Source: Lepas anatifera (Eukaryota > Arthropoda > Thecostraca > Lepadidae). From it: a stretch of DNA of 64,000 nt. Positions 41,479 to 53,400 of the stretch are shown in pieces. Position 1 is the first letter of the stretch. The number at the start of each line of letters is the position of its first letter. The translations under genes were made by a program, and so were the position numbers. The notes beneath the pieces are model-generated. The model was given only the letters and a program-made list of their open reading frames with translations, did no database searches and was not told the origin of the DNA. The stretch lies in contig JAOTON010002062.1 in NCBI GenBank assembly GCA_034440635.1, forward strand, positions 372,001-436,000. Reading direction: 5' to 3'.

Positions 41479-44400
41479 CTTTCTGCATTTTATTTGGGAT
41501 GCTCACACGGTAAACAAAACAAAAAGTTTTCCCTGTTGCGTACTTGGACACTTCTAAAACAAACGAAAGCTCAGAAGGCGAATAACGACTGCCCTTGATG
41601 TGGCACAAGCTCCCAGGTCCCCGTGCTCACCATATGGCTGCTGAGACTGCGGTAAACAGCGGCGGCCATGATGGGCACCATGGCCATGGGCAGAAGAGAC
41701 ACCCCCAGCCGACGGCGTTGACGGAGCTGGAGTAGACCACCTTGTGGACGCCGCTGCCGTAGTAAGCAGGAGTGTACTGGATAGCCGAGAACACCAGAAT
41801 ACCCTGCCGGCGGGATGCAGAATACCAGAGTCACCGGCAGAGTCACCGGCAGAGTCACCGGCAGAGTCACTGGCAGAGTCACCGGCAGAGTCACCGGCAG
41901 AGTCACCGGCGCACTGAAACTCACCGCGCCGAACAAAGCTAGTCGGAATATACAGCGTCGTGCCCAAAGTTTTCTCCGACAAGGATTGCGTAATGGGTGC
42001 CCTCTGTTCATTTGGCCAGGGCAATTAAATGCACATTTGTTTCGTTCTAACTTTATCTTTGGTGTTCTGTTTGGAACGCACGGTAAGCAGTTTCCAATAC
42101 AGTAGGCATATCGAAAGCACGTACGCATTATTCATTACAGCGGAGGTTTATCTAAGTGGGAGCCTTGGAGCGCCGCAAGGAGCAGACGACAAAAGAGACA
42201 GCTACGGTCACGACGGGCGAGCGGCGTTGGAAAGGCTAGCCCCCAACCCACACCATCATCAGCTATTGGTTCGGCTTTCCCCATGTCCCGCAGTCATCGT
42301 CCACTTACACAGATGATGACGGGCGTCACCAGCTTCCAGGTGTAGTACCAGTAGTACCAGAGCGGTCGCGGGATGTGGATGCCCATCTCGCCCTGCATGT
42401 TCTTCAGCAGCCGGTCGGCGCCGTACACCCAGCCCACCACCATCAGCTCCAGCACCGTCAGCACCAGGATGGACCAGGAGCTGGCGTACCAGTCCAGCAG
42501 CGTGAACAGGTGGATGCCCCCGCCCGTGCACATGCTGGGGAGGAGGCGGAGGCGCGCACGTCAGACCTGGAAATGGTCTGGAACTGCTGTCTGGCTTCCC
42601 TTTTTGGTTTAATGCACAACATCTTTGATATAGGATTGTTTCCAAGATTTTCAGTGATCATTTGGGCTTATGGGCTTATGCACTCTATCGGGTCTAGAAA
42701 GCAAATGCAGGTGTTAGACAGCCAGCTAAATAAAACGGTCAATTTTATTCACTTCCGTCTTAAAACCTTGCTTAACGAAGGGATCTAGTTCTCCAAACCT
42801 AGATATAACTGGTTACAGCTTACCGAGCAGTTTCCTCTGTTACCTCAGGCTCAGGAAGAATCCCATCACTGATGCGGTGGTGACCACCAGGGCCTTACGA
42901 TTGCGGACATGCGGCCACTGGTCATAGATGGCCGTGAGAAGTGTTTCCACCATCGCAAACTGGAACCAGACGATAACATGAGCTTAACGCCTTCCATCAT
43001 GCATAGTGGTGGCAAGGCACGCCTTAATATGATATGGTATTATCGATGATAGCTTAGTCATCGATAACTTCGTCTTCTAAATGTTCTGAGCTCGGCCCTA
43101 GTGCAGTGCCCTGAGAAGCTCCAACACCCAGCTCGACCCCCCGCCGGTGTTTTTGTCCCACTGAGAGGTGGACATGGATCGGCTCCTGGGCTCGGCTTCG
43201 AGGTCAGACTGCGCTTGAAGAGTTGAAGACTAACACCGCCTGGTATCGACCGGTGTTACCAGATCGCCGAGTTACGAGTGGTATTGTACCTGTTTGTATT
43301 GATTACTGTATCGATCCTGGACATACAACATGCAGAGCTCCTGCGTATTCTTCTGTTTTATAATCGGAAATCGTAGCAAATTTCATGGAGACGTTCTGAC
43401 CCTGGAACTCCATCTTAAGATATAATTTGATATTTAGTGTTGCAAACTTTGGAAATTGTATTTGCTTTTAAGATGATGTTATAGGTACATAACGGGCAAG
43501 CTGCCAAACTGCTCTATAGCCTTGATATGCAACAGATGTTCAACGGTGATATTTGAATTATATGCATGTTATTAAAGAATGAATGAATGAATTAATTAAT
43601 ATCATTGACATCATTGAATGAGAATGAATGATATTATATAACTTATCATGGTATATTTCTCTGGTACTGCGCTACTCCACCAGTACACGCTCGGAGGTTT
43701 GCGCTCATTACCTGCGATTCCAGCCCCTGTTCTTACCTGCGAGTACAACCCAATTACCTGCGAGTCCAAGCCCAGGGTGATGACCATGGTGAAGAAGAGG
43801 ACGGCCCAGAGCGGCGATATGGGCAGGTGCACCACCGCCTCCGGGTAGGCGATGAAGGTCAGTCCGGCGCCGGAGGCCACCACCTCTTTTACTTCTTTAC
43901 CTGCCACCGTGGTAAGGATAGGTGCACGTTTTTAGATGTGACGCACAGACTGTGTTTTCAGCACATTAGTTAAAGCTTGATTCGCATGTTGCCTGTTGCA
44001 GAGCTGAAATACGGATCACACCATTGTTTATGGAGCAAAATCGACCAAAATATTTTGACCACACTAGTCGTGATAAAAAATATCCTTGCCACGGTACAAC
44101 GTTACCTGGGGTCCAAGTCGCAAATCACGAGATCAGTCCCTGCCGTTACAGGCAATGTGACCACCACTTTGGAGGGAGACTGTGAAACATGCTTTTTCTT
44201 TCATGAAACCTCGTAGATTAATTTGTATATTGAAGTCATTGATAGTATTTTTATTTTGCACACAATTATGATATAAATCATAATGCAAATATATGCAGAC
44301 TGGATCTCTTGCAAGAAAAGTTAGCATGATATTATGGCAAGCAATTCAAGTCAGCAGCTAATCTCTTACCCAGCCGTTTGGCCATGAAGCCCAAAACGGA

Positions 44401-47400
44401 AAAGACCACGAAGCCGGCAAAGACAGAGGTGGAGCAGTTGATGACACCGAGCACCAGCGCGTCTCTGTCGGGTCGACCACAACATCCGCATGTCAGTGTA
44501 TCAGAGATATACCTGATACGTTGGAACAGCGATTAGTGTGTGATCCAGGGACCGTGGTCTCACTATTCTTCCGATCAGGAGGTTTCGCGAACACTGAATA
44601 TGAGTCGATAAAACGACGATAAAATTGTCTTTGGTACACCATACATGCTAAGACAATGACAGATGCGCATTGATAGCCTAATACTTTTATAAACATGTGC
44701 CACCATCTTGCATTATCATCCTTTAACTTTCGCTGGCTGTCAGTTACAGAAACTCGGATTCGTGCAGTCTCCTGCCTGTGAGTACGTAAAATAAAAATGC
44801 AGCACCTTCATGAAATCCTAAATCAGAAGCTGCCACCAGTGGTCACAGTCCACAGCTTCAGCAGGTCGAGCCACAGAAGCGCTCTCAGGCCCGAGAAAAC
44901 TACGTCCGCCATTGCTCACTTCATACAGTTGTGCTCGAAGCGGTTGTAGCTGGCCAGTGTGATGATGCCACCGAAGCTGACGCCGAAGGAGAAGAATATC
45001 TGGGTGGCGGCGTCTGACCACACCCGAGAGTCGGCGAGACTCGATATGTTGGGCGTGATGTAGTAGGCTATACCCTCGGAGGCGCCGTCCAAAGTTATAC
45101 CTGTAACGAGAATCGGCGAGACTCGATATGTTGGGCGTGATGTAGTAGGCTATGCCCTCGGAGGCACCGTCCAAAGTTATACCTGTAACGAGAATCGGCG
45201 AGACTCGATATGTTGGGCGTGATGTAGTAGGCTATACCCTCGGAGGCGCCGTCCAAAGTTATACCTGTAACGAGAATCAGTGAGGCTCGATATGCTAGGA
45301 GTGATGTAGTAGGCTATACCCTCGGAGGCGCCGTCCAGAGTTATACCTGTAACGAGAATCAGTGAGGCTCGATATGCTAGGAGTGATGTAGTAGGCTATT
45401 CCCTCGGAGGCGCCGTCCAGAGTTATACCTGTAACGAGAGGTTGAGAGTGATGTAGTAGGCTATACCCTCGGAGGCGCCGTCCAGAGTTATACCTGTAAC
45501 GAGAATCAGTGAGGCTCGATATGCTAGGAGTGATGTAGTAGGCTATTCCCTCGGAGGCGCCGTCCAGAGTTATACCTGTAACGAGAGGTTGAGAGTGATG
45601 TAGTAGGTTATACCCTCGGAGGCACCGTCCAAAGTTATACCTGTAACGAGAGGTTGAGAGTGATGTAGTAGGCTATGCCCTCGGAGGCGCCGTCCAGAGT
45701 TATACCTGTAACGAGAGCCAGCGGCTGGCTGAGACGCTGCGGACTGTCGCGTTTCCTTCCGTTATTGTGCTTACAGAGTGGGAGTATTTACCATGTGGGT
45801 ACCGTGAAATACTGATGTTTCACTAACGTGCCAGTCATACATACCATTGGCGTCTAAGTAATTGATGACAAGGCTTCGGAAGATTCAAGTTCTGTTAAGT
45901 TGTGCGTTTTTATTTACTGATCATTTATTCCCAGTAGTCCATAACCTTTTTCATATTTGATGTACACAAAACATGCAGGTCATCACAGCTATCAATGTAT
46001 AAATACAAACGCCGAATTATCTTGTTTTTCCGGATCGAAATTGACACGTTCTTTCGTGGAATCGACCGGCCTGAACTACCCAAAAACATATGAACAAAAA
46101 TTAGGTGTCCGTGGCCACAGTATTATTTTTCACGCGGAATCCAGCGTGCCTTCCCATACCCGGACACCGTGCTACTAACCTCTGAAAAAGAGCCCAATAA
46201 GCACGAAGTACGGAAATACGGCGGTCACGTAGACGACCTTTCCTGATGACTTTACGCCCTTGATGAGGCAAAGGCCGACTATGATCCAGGCGGCCAGAGT
46301 GCAGAGCGACAGGTCCCACTTGAGGGAGCCGTAGTTACTCCAGTCGTGGTCAAACAGACCCAACACGTAGTTACTGGAAGCAGATGGAGGCAGTCAATAA
46401 TAAACAGAGCTATTTCTTTAGCCGGAAAATTATGTCACATGTCAATATTTCGACGTGATGTATGGTGAAGTAGAGGCAATAGATGGAAGTACCGTACGAA
46501 AGAAGCCATTACTTTTGTATCCCCACTTTCTGATTACCGATTTTTTCACTTACACTTAAGGCTCATATAAAGTTTAATTCGATGTCTAGCGTGGTGAGAC
46601 CACTGCCACTGTGTGGTGAGATTACTCCGTAAGACTAATTCTCACGAGACAGTTCCAGAGAAGAAGAGATGATCCCCCAAAATTAAAAAAAAAGATTCGC
46701 TCATTTTCCGGTTGAAATGTCATCGAGACAACAATGGCAAATATCATCGAAGGCGAGAGGACTAAGTATCCAAGTCCTGTTCATTGGGCACTGACTCACG
46801 TGAAGAAGTCCTCGCTGGCCGAGATGCGGTGTCCGATCTCTCCGTAAGGCTTCAGCAGGCTCGGGTCGGCATTACTGGCGCAGTGGGTGGCGTTGAAGGT
46901 GGTGAAGTTGTGGAGGCTGCAGTAGGCGGAGACGGGGTAGCACGTCTTGTTCCAGAACATGGTGCTGATGTCGCTGCTGTTCTGACAAGCCTGCTCCTCA
47001 GCCAGTGTGTAACAGTTGGCTGTGTTGTAGCTGGTAAAACAGGGATTCGTCTCAGAAATGGATATGAAAGACTTCAAATGCAGAAAGACTCCAAAATCTC
47101 TTATGTCCATATTTTCTTTCTCTTATTCGTTTTGGTGCAGAATCACATTTTGAGCCTAAGTCAATTTACACGTCAATTTACATGCCACAGCAACTTTTTG
47201 AAATCAGATACAGGTAGCCAAAAACGAGGTCAAGTGCAACTGATTCCACAACAAGGTGAACTTTAGAACATTGGAAATCTTTAGAGCTTTAGAACTCTTA
47301 GAACTGAACTTCAGAACTCATTAGTATCGGTAACGCTCCTTTCCGAGCGTTTGCTTGCTTGCGATAAAGCCGACTTACTCGTTGGCGCAGTTGGACCAGC

Positions 47401-50400
47401 CAAGGACGGACCGAAAAGAGGCGGCAGTGTAGAATATAGTCCACGATATCACCATGTTGTAGTAACACGACACGAAGAAGGTGATCACAATCATGCCGTA
47501 ACCAATGCCTGTAAGTTCAAAGAAATGTAAAAAAACTGAAATGTCGTTCCTCTGTGGTTTGGCCTGCACTTATTGAGGCTAATACGTGACCACTCCTGAC
47601 GTCAATTTCTAAGGATTACAAAGTTACAGCATAATAAATGGCACTTAGACACTTTATGAAGCAAGCGTGTCATATAAGTACAGAAGTACTGTCAATCATC
47701 AGAGCCTGCGGCTTATTCTGTGGCGAAGGAGGGCTCCGGCCCTGTATTCAACGTCTAGGTCGAAACTAAAATTATGACGACTGAAAGACCAAACATTATT
47801 GAAGACATTGTGAGAAAATGCATGTGCAATGTGACAGTTCAATACCAAGCCCAACAAAACATTCATGTACATATGTATGTATGTTTGAATAGACAATACT
47901 TGAAAAGATCTGGTATCATCCAAACCCCTTGCTCTTAACATATCTTGAAGAAAAAACTATCCATATTCGGCACTTTGGGTTCCGAATATCTTCAAATGCA
48001 CAAATCCTCATAGTATTTTAACGTTTCGGATTAAATCCATCGAGGTGAAGAAAAGATTAAGCAGCATATTAGTCGGCGTGGTCATCTTTTCTCCAACATA
48101 ACTTGTTTCATATTCACAAAATAATTTTGATACCGTGTTGTATTCCTACGTCACCCTGGCCCCGCGGCCACGTCTATGACGTTGCCGTCACACCTGAGAA
48201 GATCGGAGAGAGGTGGCGGAACACCAGGTTGGGTCCCAGGCTGGCGTACTGTCCCACCACCAGCTCCAGACAGAGCAGAGGCAGCCCGGTCGTCAGCAGC
48301 ATGATGATGCACGGCACCAGGAAGGCACCTGGTCAGCGTGGGCACGGTGGGGGTTTCAGGACGCTTCAACTGCCAAGGCTACAGGGCGCGTAGGCACGGT
48401 TAGCTCAGGCAAGAGAACACGGCTCGCTCCAGGTCCTGGGTGATGTGGAATTCAGACAACATGCACTGTATATGTTTAACTTGGGAATATGTTTGTCAGG
48501 AAGAGTTTGCTATTTGACAACCCTTCGTTTTCGTGTCTGTGTGCCTGCTCTGATTTGTCTGTACTGGAAATAGTTCGTATAATGTGATGATTGTACCCAA
48601 TGGACTGTTTGACAGAAAGAAAATATGGAATGAATAGTTATCAGAAGGAAATATGATTATTTCATGGTTCACGCAATCTCCCAGATGGCTATGCTTCTGA
48701 ATATCCGCCTTGTGTGGCTTAGTTATAAATAAATCATGCACTTTGCCCTGACGAGAATAACCAGACGAATCTAAGGCATTGAAATATCCAGCAAGTTTTC
48801 TATCCTGGAAGCTGCAGAGGAGTCAATCAAGTTGAGGAAGAAGAGACAAATTATGATTTTTGTTGCAAGCAGCTGATTTCTAGCGACAACCTGGTAAGCA
48901 CCCGTAGTGTAAAAGTTTCGGTCCTGTTGTAAACATCATTCCTGAGACGAGCATCCTAGGCAGCGTACAATGCTCTTAGCCAGTTGGTTGCATTTCTATA
49001 TACCGTTTTTGGGCCTGGAAATTAAATTGGAACCCTGCAATTCACAATACTCACCTCCCCCATTTTTGTAGCAAAGATAAGGAAACCTCCATACGTTTCC
49101 AATGCCCACGGCGTATCCTACGATACTGAGGAAAAAATCCCACTGAGAGCTCCACTGTCCTCGCTCAGTGTCTTCTTCCTTTGGAGAAAGAGCACCATCG
49201 ACAGGCTTTTCTTCCAATGCCTTCTCAGATTTATTATCAGTCACCGTCTGGAATAGAATACGCATCAGTTAGGTAAGCTGGCACAAGTACGAGATATTAG
49301 CCCTCGCCCCACCGGGGCCATCGATGCCCCTTCTAAGGTTTTTTCGGTATAGCAGAAAAACAACAAAACGCAGCACCGCAGTTAAGGGCCTCTATCTCTC
49401 ACCCCATCATTTTCCCACCATCCCTAAAATTTTTCACCCCGGGTCACCCACGTTCAGGTCACCAGGCGAGGTAAACCAAGGTTACCTCACTTCAACTTTT
49501 GAGCTCCATAAGAGCTACATTTTTAGTCGATCAATTTGACACTTCCTACACTACATGACCCCACCAGGGTCTACAAGGTGTATATCCGGGATTTTTAGAT
49601 TTCGTGACCTGAGGTCTGGTCATGAGGTGACCTCTCCCATTGAAAAAGCATGGAGAAAAGCTGTCTTATGATCTAGAAGTCACACAAATGATTGCAAATG
49701 AAAAAAACTCTCAGAACAGCGTTCTTGGAATTCTTTCACGGATTCCAGGGGTAAATTGACTCTTTGATCTCTCCAAGGTCATCCAAGGTCACCAGGGGTA
49801 AAAAAACAGTATTTTGACAAAAACTTTTAACCTAATTAGCTTAGAGCGCTGACTCAAACACCATCGTGTATGTCTTGTCACTGGCTTTTATTCGATATGC
49901 GGCAAGGTCACTTTCTGACGTTTCATGACCTCAGGTCATATGAGGTCACGAGGTGACCTCTGGAGGTCAAACCACTGACGGGAGGTCGCTACGTTCCACA
50001 TAGTGGAAATAGGTCTGCCATTTTCCTATCAAATATATTTTACCAGATCTCAATAGCTCTAATGGCATAAAAGTTATGCCCAGTTTTTTTAAGCATTGCA
50101 TATTTGAATGAAAATAGCCTGTCATGACCTAACTTGACCTCTGGAGGTCAAACCATTGACTTGAGCGCTTAAACCTGTGAAGTGATTTCTTACTGAATTC
50201 ACGCGAAATTTCTAGTGCACTTTGCAGATTTACGCTAACCCCCACATTTTCGGAGTTAGAGAGGGGCCATCGATGCCCCCTTGGGGCGAAGGTGGTGCCG
50301 AACCCCCGGTGGGGCGCGGGTTAATCCTCGCCCCATCGTGGGCCATCAATGACCCCCTAAGGTTTTTTTTCAAGATATCATAAAAACGACGCGGCGCAGC

Positions 50401-53400
50401 GCCCCGGTTGAGGGCTCTATCTTTCACCCCATCATTTTCCCACCATCCATGAAATTTTTTTACCCCGGATCACCCAAGGTCAGGTCACCAGGCGAGGTCA
50501 ACCAATGTCACCTCACTTCAACTTTTGAGCTCTATAAGAGCTACATTTCTTAGTCGATCAATTTGAAACTTCCTACACTTCATGACCCTTCCAATGTCTA
50601 CAAGATGTATATCCGGGATTTTTTGATTTCGTGACCTGAGGTCAGGTCACGAGGTGATCTCTCCCATTGAAAAAGCATGGGGAAAAGCTGTCTTATGATC
50701 TAAAAGTCACAAAAACGATTGCAAATGCTCAGCTTGCTCAGAAAAGCGTTCTTGGACACCCTTTTACGGATCCCAGGGGCTATAATCTCCCTTTGACCTC
50801 TCCAAGGTCATCAAAGGTCACCAGGAGTCAAAAACAGTATTTTGGCAAAAACTATTGACCTAACTAAGCTGAAGCGCTGAATCAAACGTCATCGTGTATG
50901 TTTCGTCACTGGATTTCATTTGATATACGGCAAGGTCACTTCCTGACCTTTCGTGACCTCAGGTTATATCAGGTCACGAGGTGACATCTGGAGGCCAAAC
51001 CACTGGCCGGAGGTCATTACGCTTAACACGCGCATTGACGGGGGGCGGGTACCCGCCCCCTCGGGTTTTTCGGAGACAGCAGAAAAACGGCGGCGCGCAG
51101 CGCCGCTGTACTTGGTATACCTTTTCCCTCATCATTTTTGCAACTTCTGTGAAAATTTTAAGGATAGGTCATCTCAGGTCAGGTCACCAGTACAGGTCAA
51201 GTGACCCGACCTAAAAAAAGTTTAAGATAGCATAAGTCGGAGCAGGGTGAACTTATCCAATTGAAACTCATATCACATAATGGGCTCACCGAGTTCTCTA
51301 AAATATGTTCCGGTATTTTCGATATCGATGACCTAAGGTTAGGTACGAAGCATGACCTCTCCATTGGTAATACATGGGAAATATGGTTTTTACTGAATAA
51401 CTCAGTAACAGATGGTGATAGAGCGTTTATTTTAGCTTCATTAGACTCGCCTTGGCTCTGCGGTTCTAATGATGTGCATTTTATATAATTTGACCCTGAC
51501 CTGACCTCAGGTCAGGTCAAATCTTTGATTTGACCTAGCAAGGTCAAATCATATATCATTCGATTTGGCTTGCTGCGAGGATTCATACAGTTCAAGTCGT
51601 TTTGCTCTATCTTTACTTGTTCAGATGTAATGGCCGAAAATCTTAATTTACATGTTATCCCTATGACGGCATGTGACGGCAGTTTTTGACCTCTGGTGAC
51701 CTTAAATGTGACCTGACAAAAAAATGGTTCAAATATTTTCGATGGAGAAGCGGATGGGCTACCCAACGCCGTTTACCGTTTTTTGCTACCTACCGTGGTT
51801 CTCGAGATCTTAGGGGGGCGGGTACCCGCCCCCCTCGTCAATCCGAAGGTGGCTCAGACCCCCGTCAATGCGCGTGTTAATGTAGTGGAAAAAGGTCTGA
51901 CAAATTCCTATCAAATGTACTTTACCAGATCTCAATAGCTCTAATGACATGAGAGTTATGCCCAGTTTTCTTAAGCATTGCATATTTGAGTGAAAATAGC
52001 CTATCGGGACCTAACTTGACCTCTGGAGGTCAAACCATTGACCTGGCGCTTAAACATGCGCAGTAATTTCGTACTGAATTCACGCGAGCTTTCTAATGCA
52101 CTTTGCAGATTTTTGCTAACCCTCATATTTTCGGAGTTAGATGGAGGCCATCGATAGCCCCCTGGTGGGGCAAAGGTGGCACCGGACCCCCGGTGAGACG
52201 CAGGTTAAAATGTTTCTGCTGTTGGAGCTTATATGCTCGTATAACTGCACGTGGCGCTGATTAAAAGCTGGTCTAATATTCACTGGTCATTAACTTCGTA
52301 AAAAATGATTGTAGCATAAGCATATAGACGGTATCGCTTTTTTGGAGTCTCAGCTTGTGAACGGTGTAGTTTCATGACATTAGTGACGGTTCACTTGGGG
52401 ACGACACACGTTAACACGCGCACTGGAGGGGGCCTCGGAGGCCCCCCCACCTGTTTTTCCGAGGTGGCCGGAGAACCGCTTGTAGCCGAAAAACGAAACG
52501 TGGCCACATTTAACAGAATTCAATAGCGCGTCGATTGGTGAAGACTTTTTGAAAATCGGCCGAAAATTTTTTGACTTATAGGCTTTCAAAGTCAGACCTG
52601 CATTTTGAGATCGCCGTAAACGCGCGGTCGGACCAGTTAGCTTGCATTGAAGACCGAGTGGTGACGTCATAACGTCATATAAGCGGGACTATATGTCAAG
52701 GTCACTTCACATGAAAGTCAAGGTCAAGGTCAAAGGTCAAATGTCAAGGTCATATCTGCACTTTCAAGGTCACTGACCACTGTGCGTCCGGCCAAATGAC
52801 GTTACCCCGTCTGACATATATTATGCTATGACGTCATCGGTAGGGTACCCCATTACAAAGTTCAAGGTCAAAGGTCAAGGTCAAAGGTCATTGGGAAAGG
52901 TCAATCCTCATTTCCCGCCAAACAGTGGCTATAGTGTTAGTCAAAGTGTAAATAATAAGTAGTATACCATATGGTGACCTTAAAGGTCAATGACCTTGAC
53001 CCAAAAGTTGTGGGGAAGCTTCTTTGAGACATCTTCTCTATGAACCTTGTCCGCCTTTAGCTTATTCCCGCCATTTTCCTGCATAATCACAGCATTTACC
53101 AATCGATCCAAGCATGGCCAATATTTGACCTTTACGACCTTGTTTGACCTTGAAGATATTAACCTAGGTCAATGAAAATTAGTCATCATGTAGATCACCA
53201 TAGCCCTCACCCACCTACCAAGTGGCGTTTTTCTAACCCTCTTAGTTTCCGAGATCTTAGGGGGCCTACCAGGCCCCCCTCCAGTGCGCGTTAGTGCCAG
53301 ACCCCCCTCCAGTGCGGGTGTTAATTCACACATGAATAAATGTCTAATTCCACCGGGAGGTAGGTTCAATGAAGTAAAGACGTAGAAGAAGTGCATTACA

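Larger units (their letters stand above)
40172..41630 (-). other. Last intron of the SLC6 gene, filled by a B element
   Basis: It carries B2 (40370-41402), an (AT)n run (41435-41477) and little else. If the terminal exon call is right, this intron is about 1.46 kb. Confidence 0.6.

Noticed and set aside
41554..42128. Open frames with Gly-Asp-Ser-Ala or Pro-Val-Thr-Leu repeats on the minus strand
   Set aside because: The repeats come from a 12-bp intronic minisatellite, open in several frames at once.
44818..45174. Open frame of 118 codons on the minus strand starting with SLC6-like residues
   Set aside because: It begins in a duplicate copy of the exon and shifts out of frame at the array junction; the genuine exon is 44920-45100.
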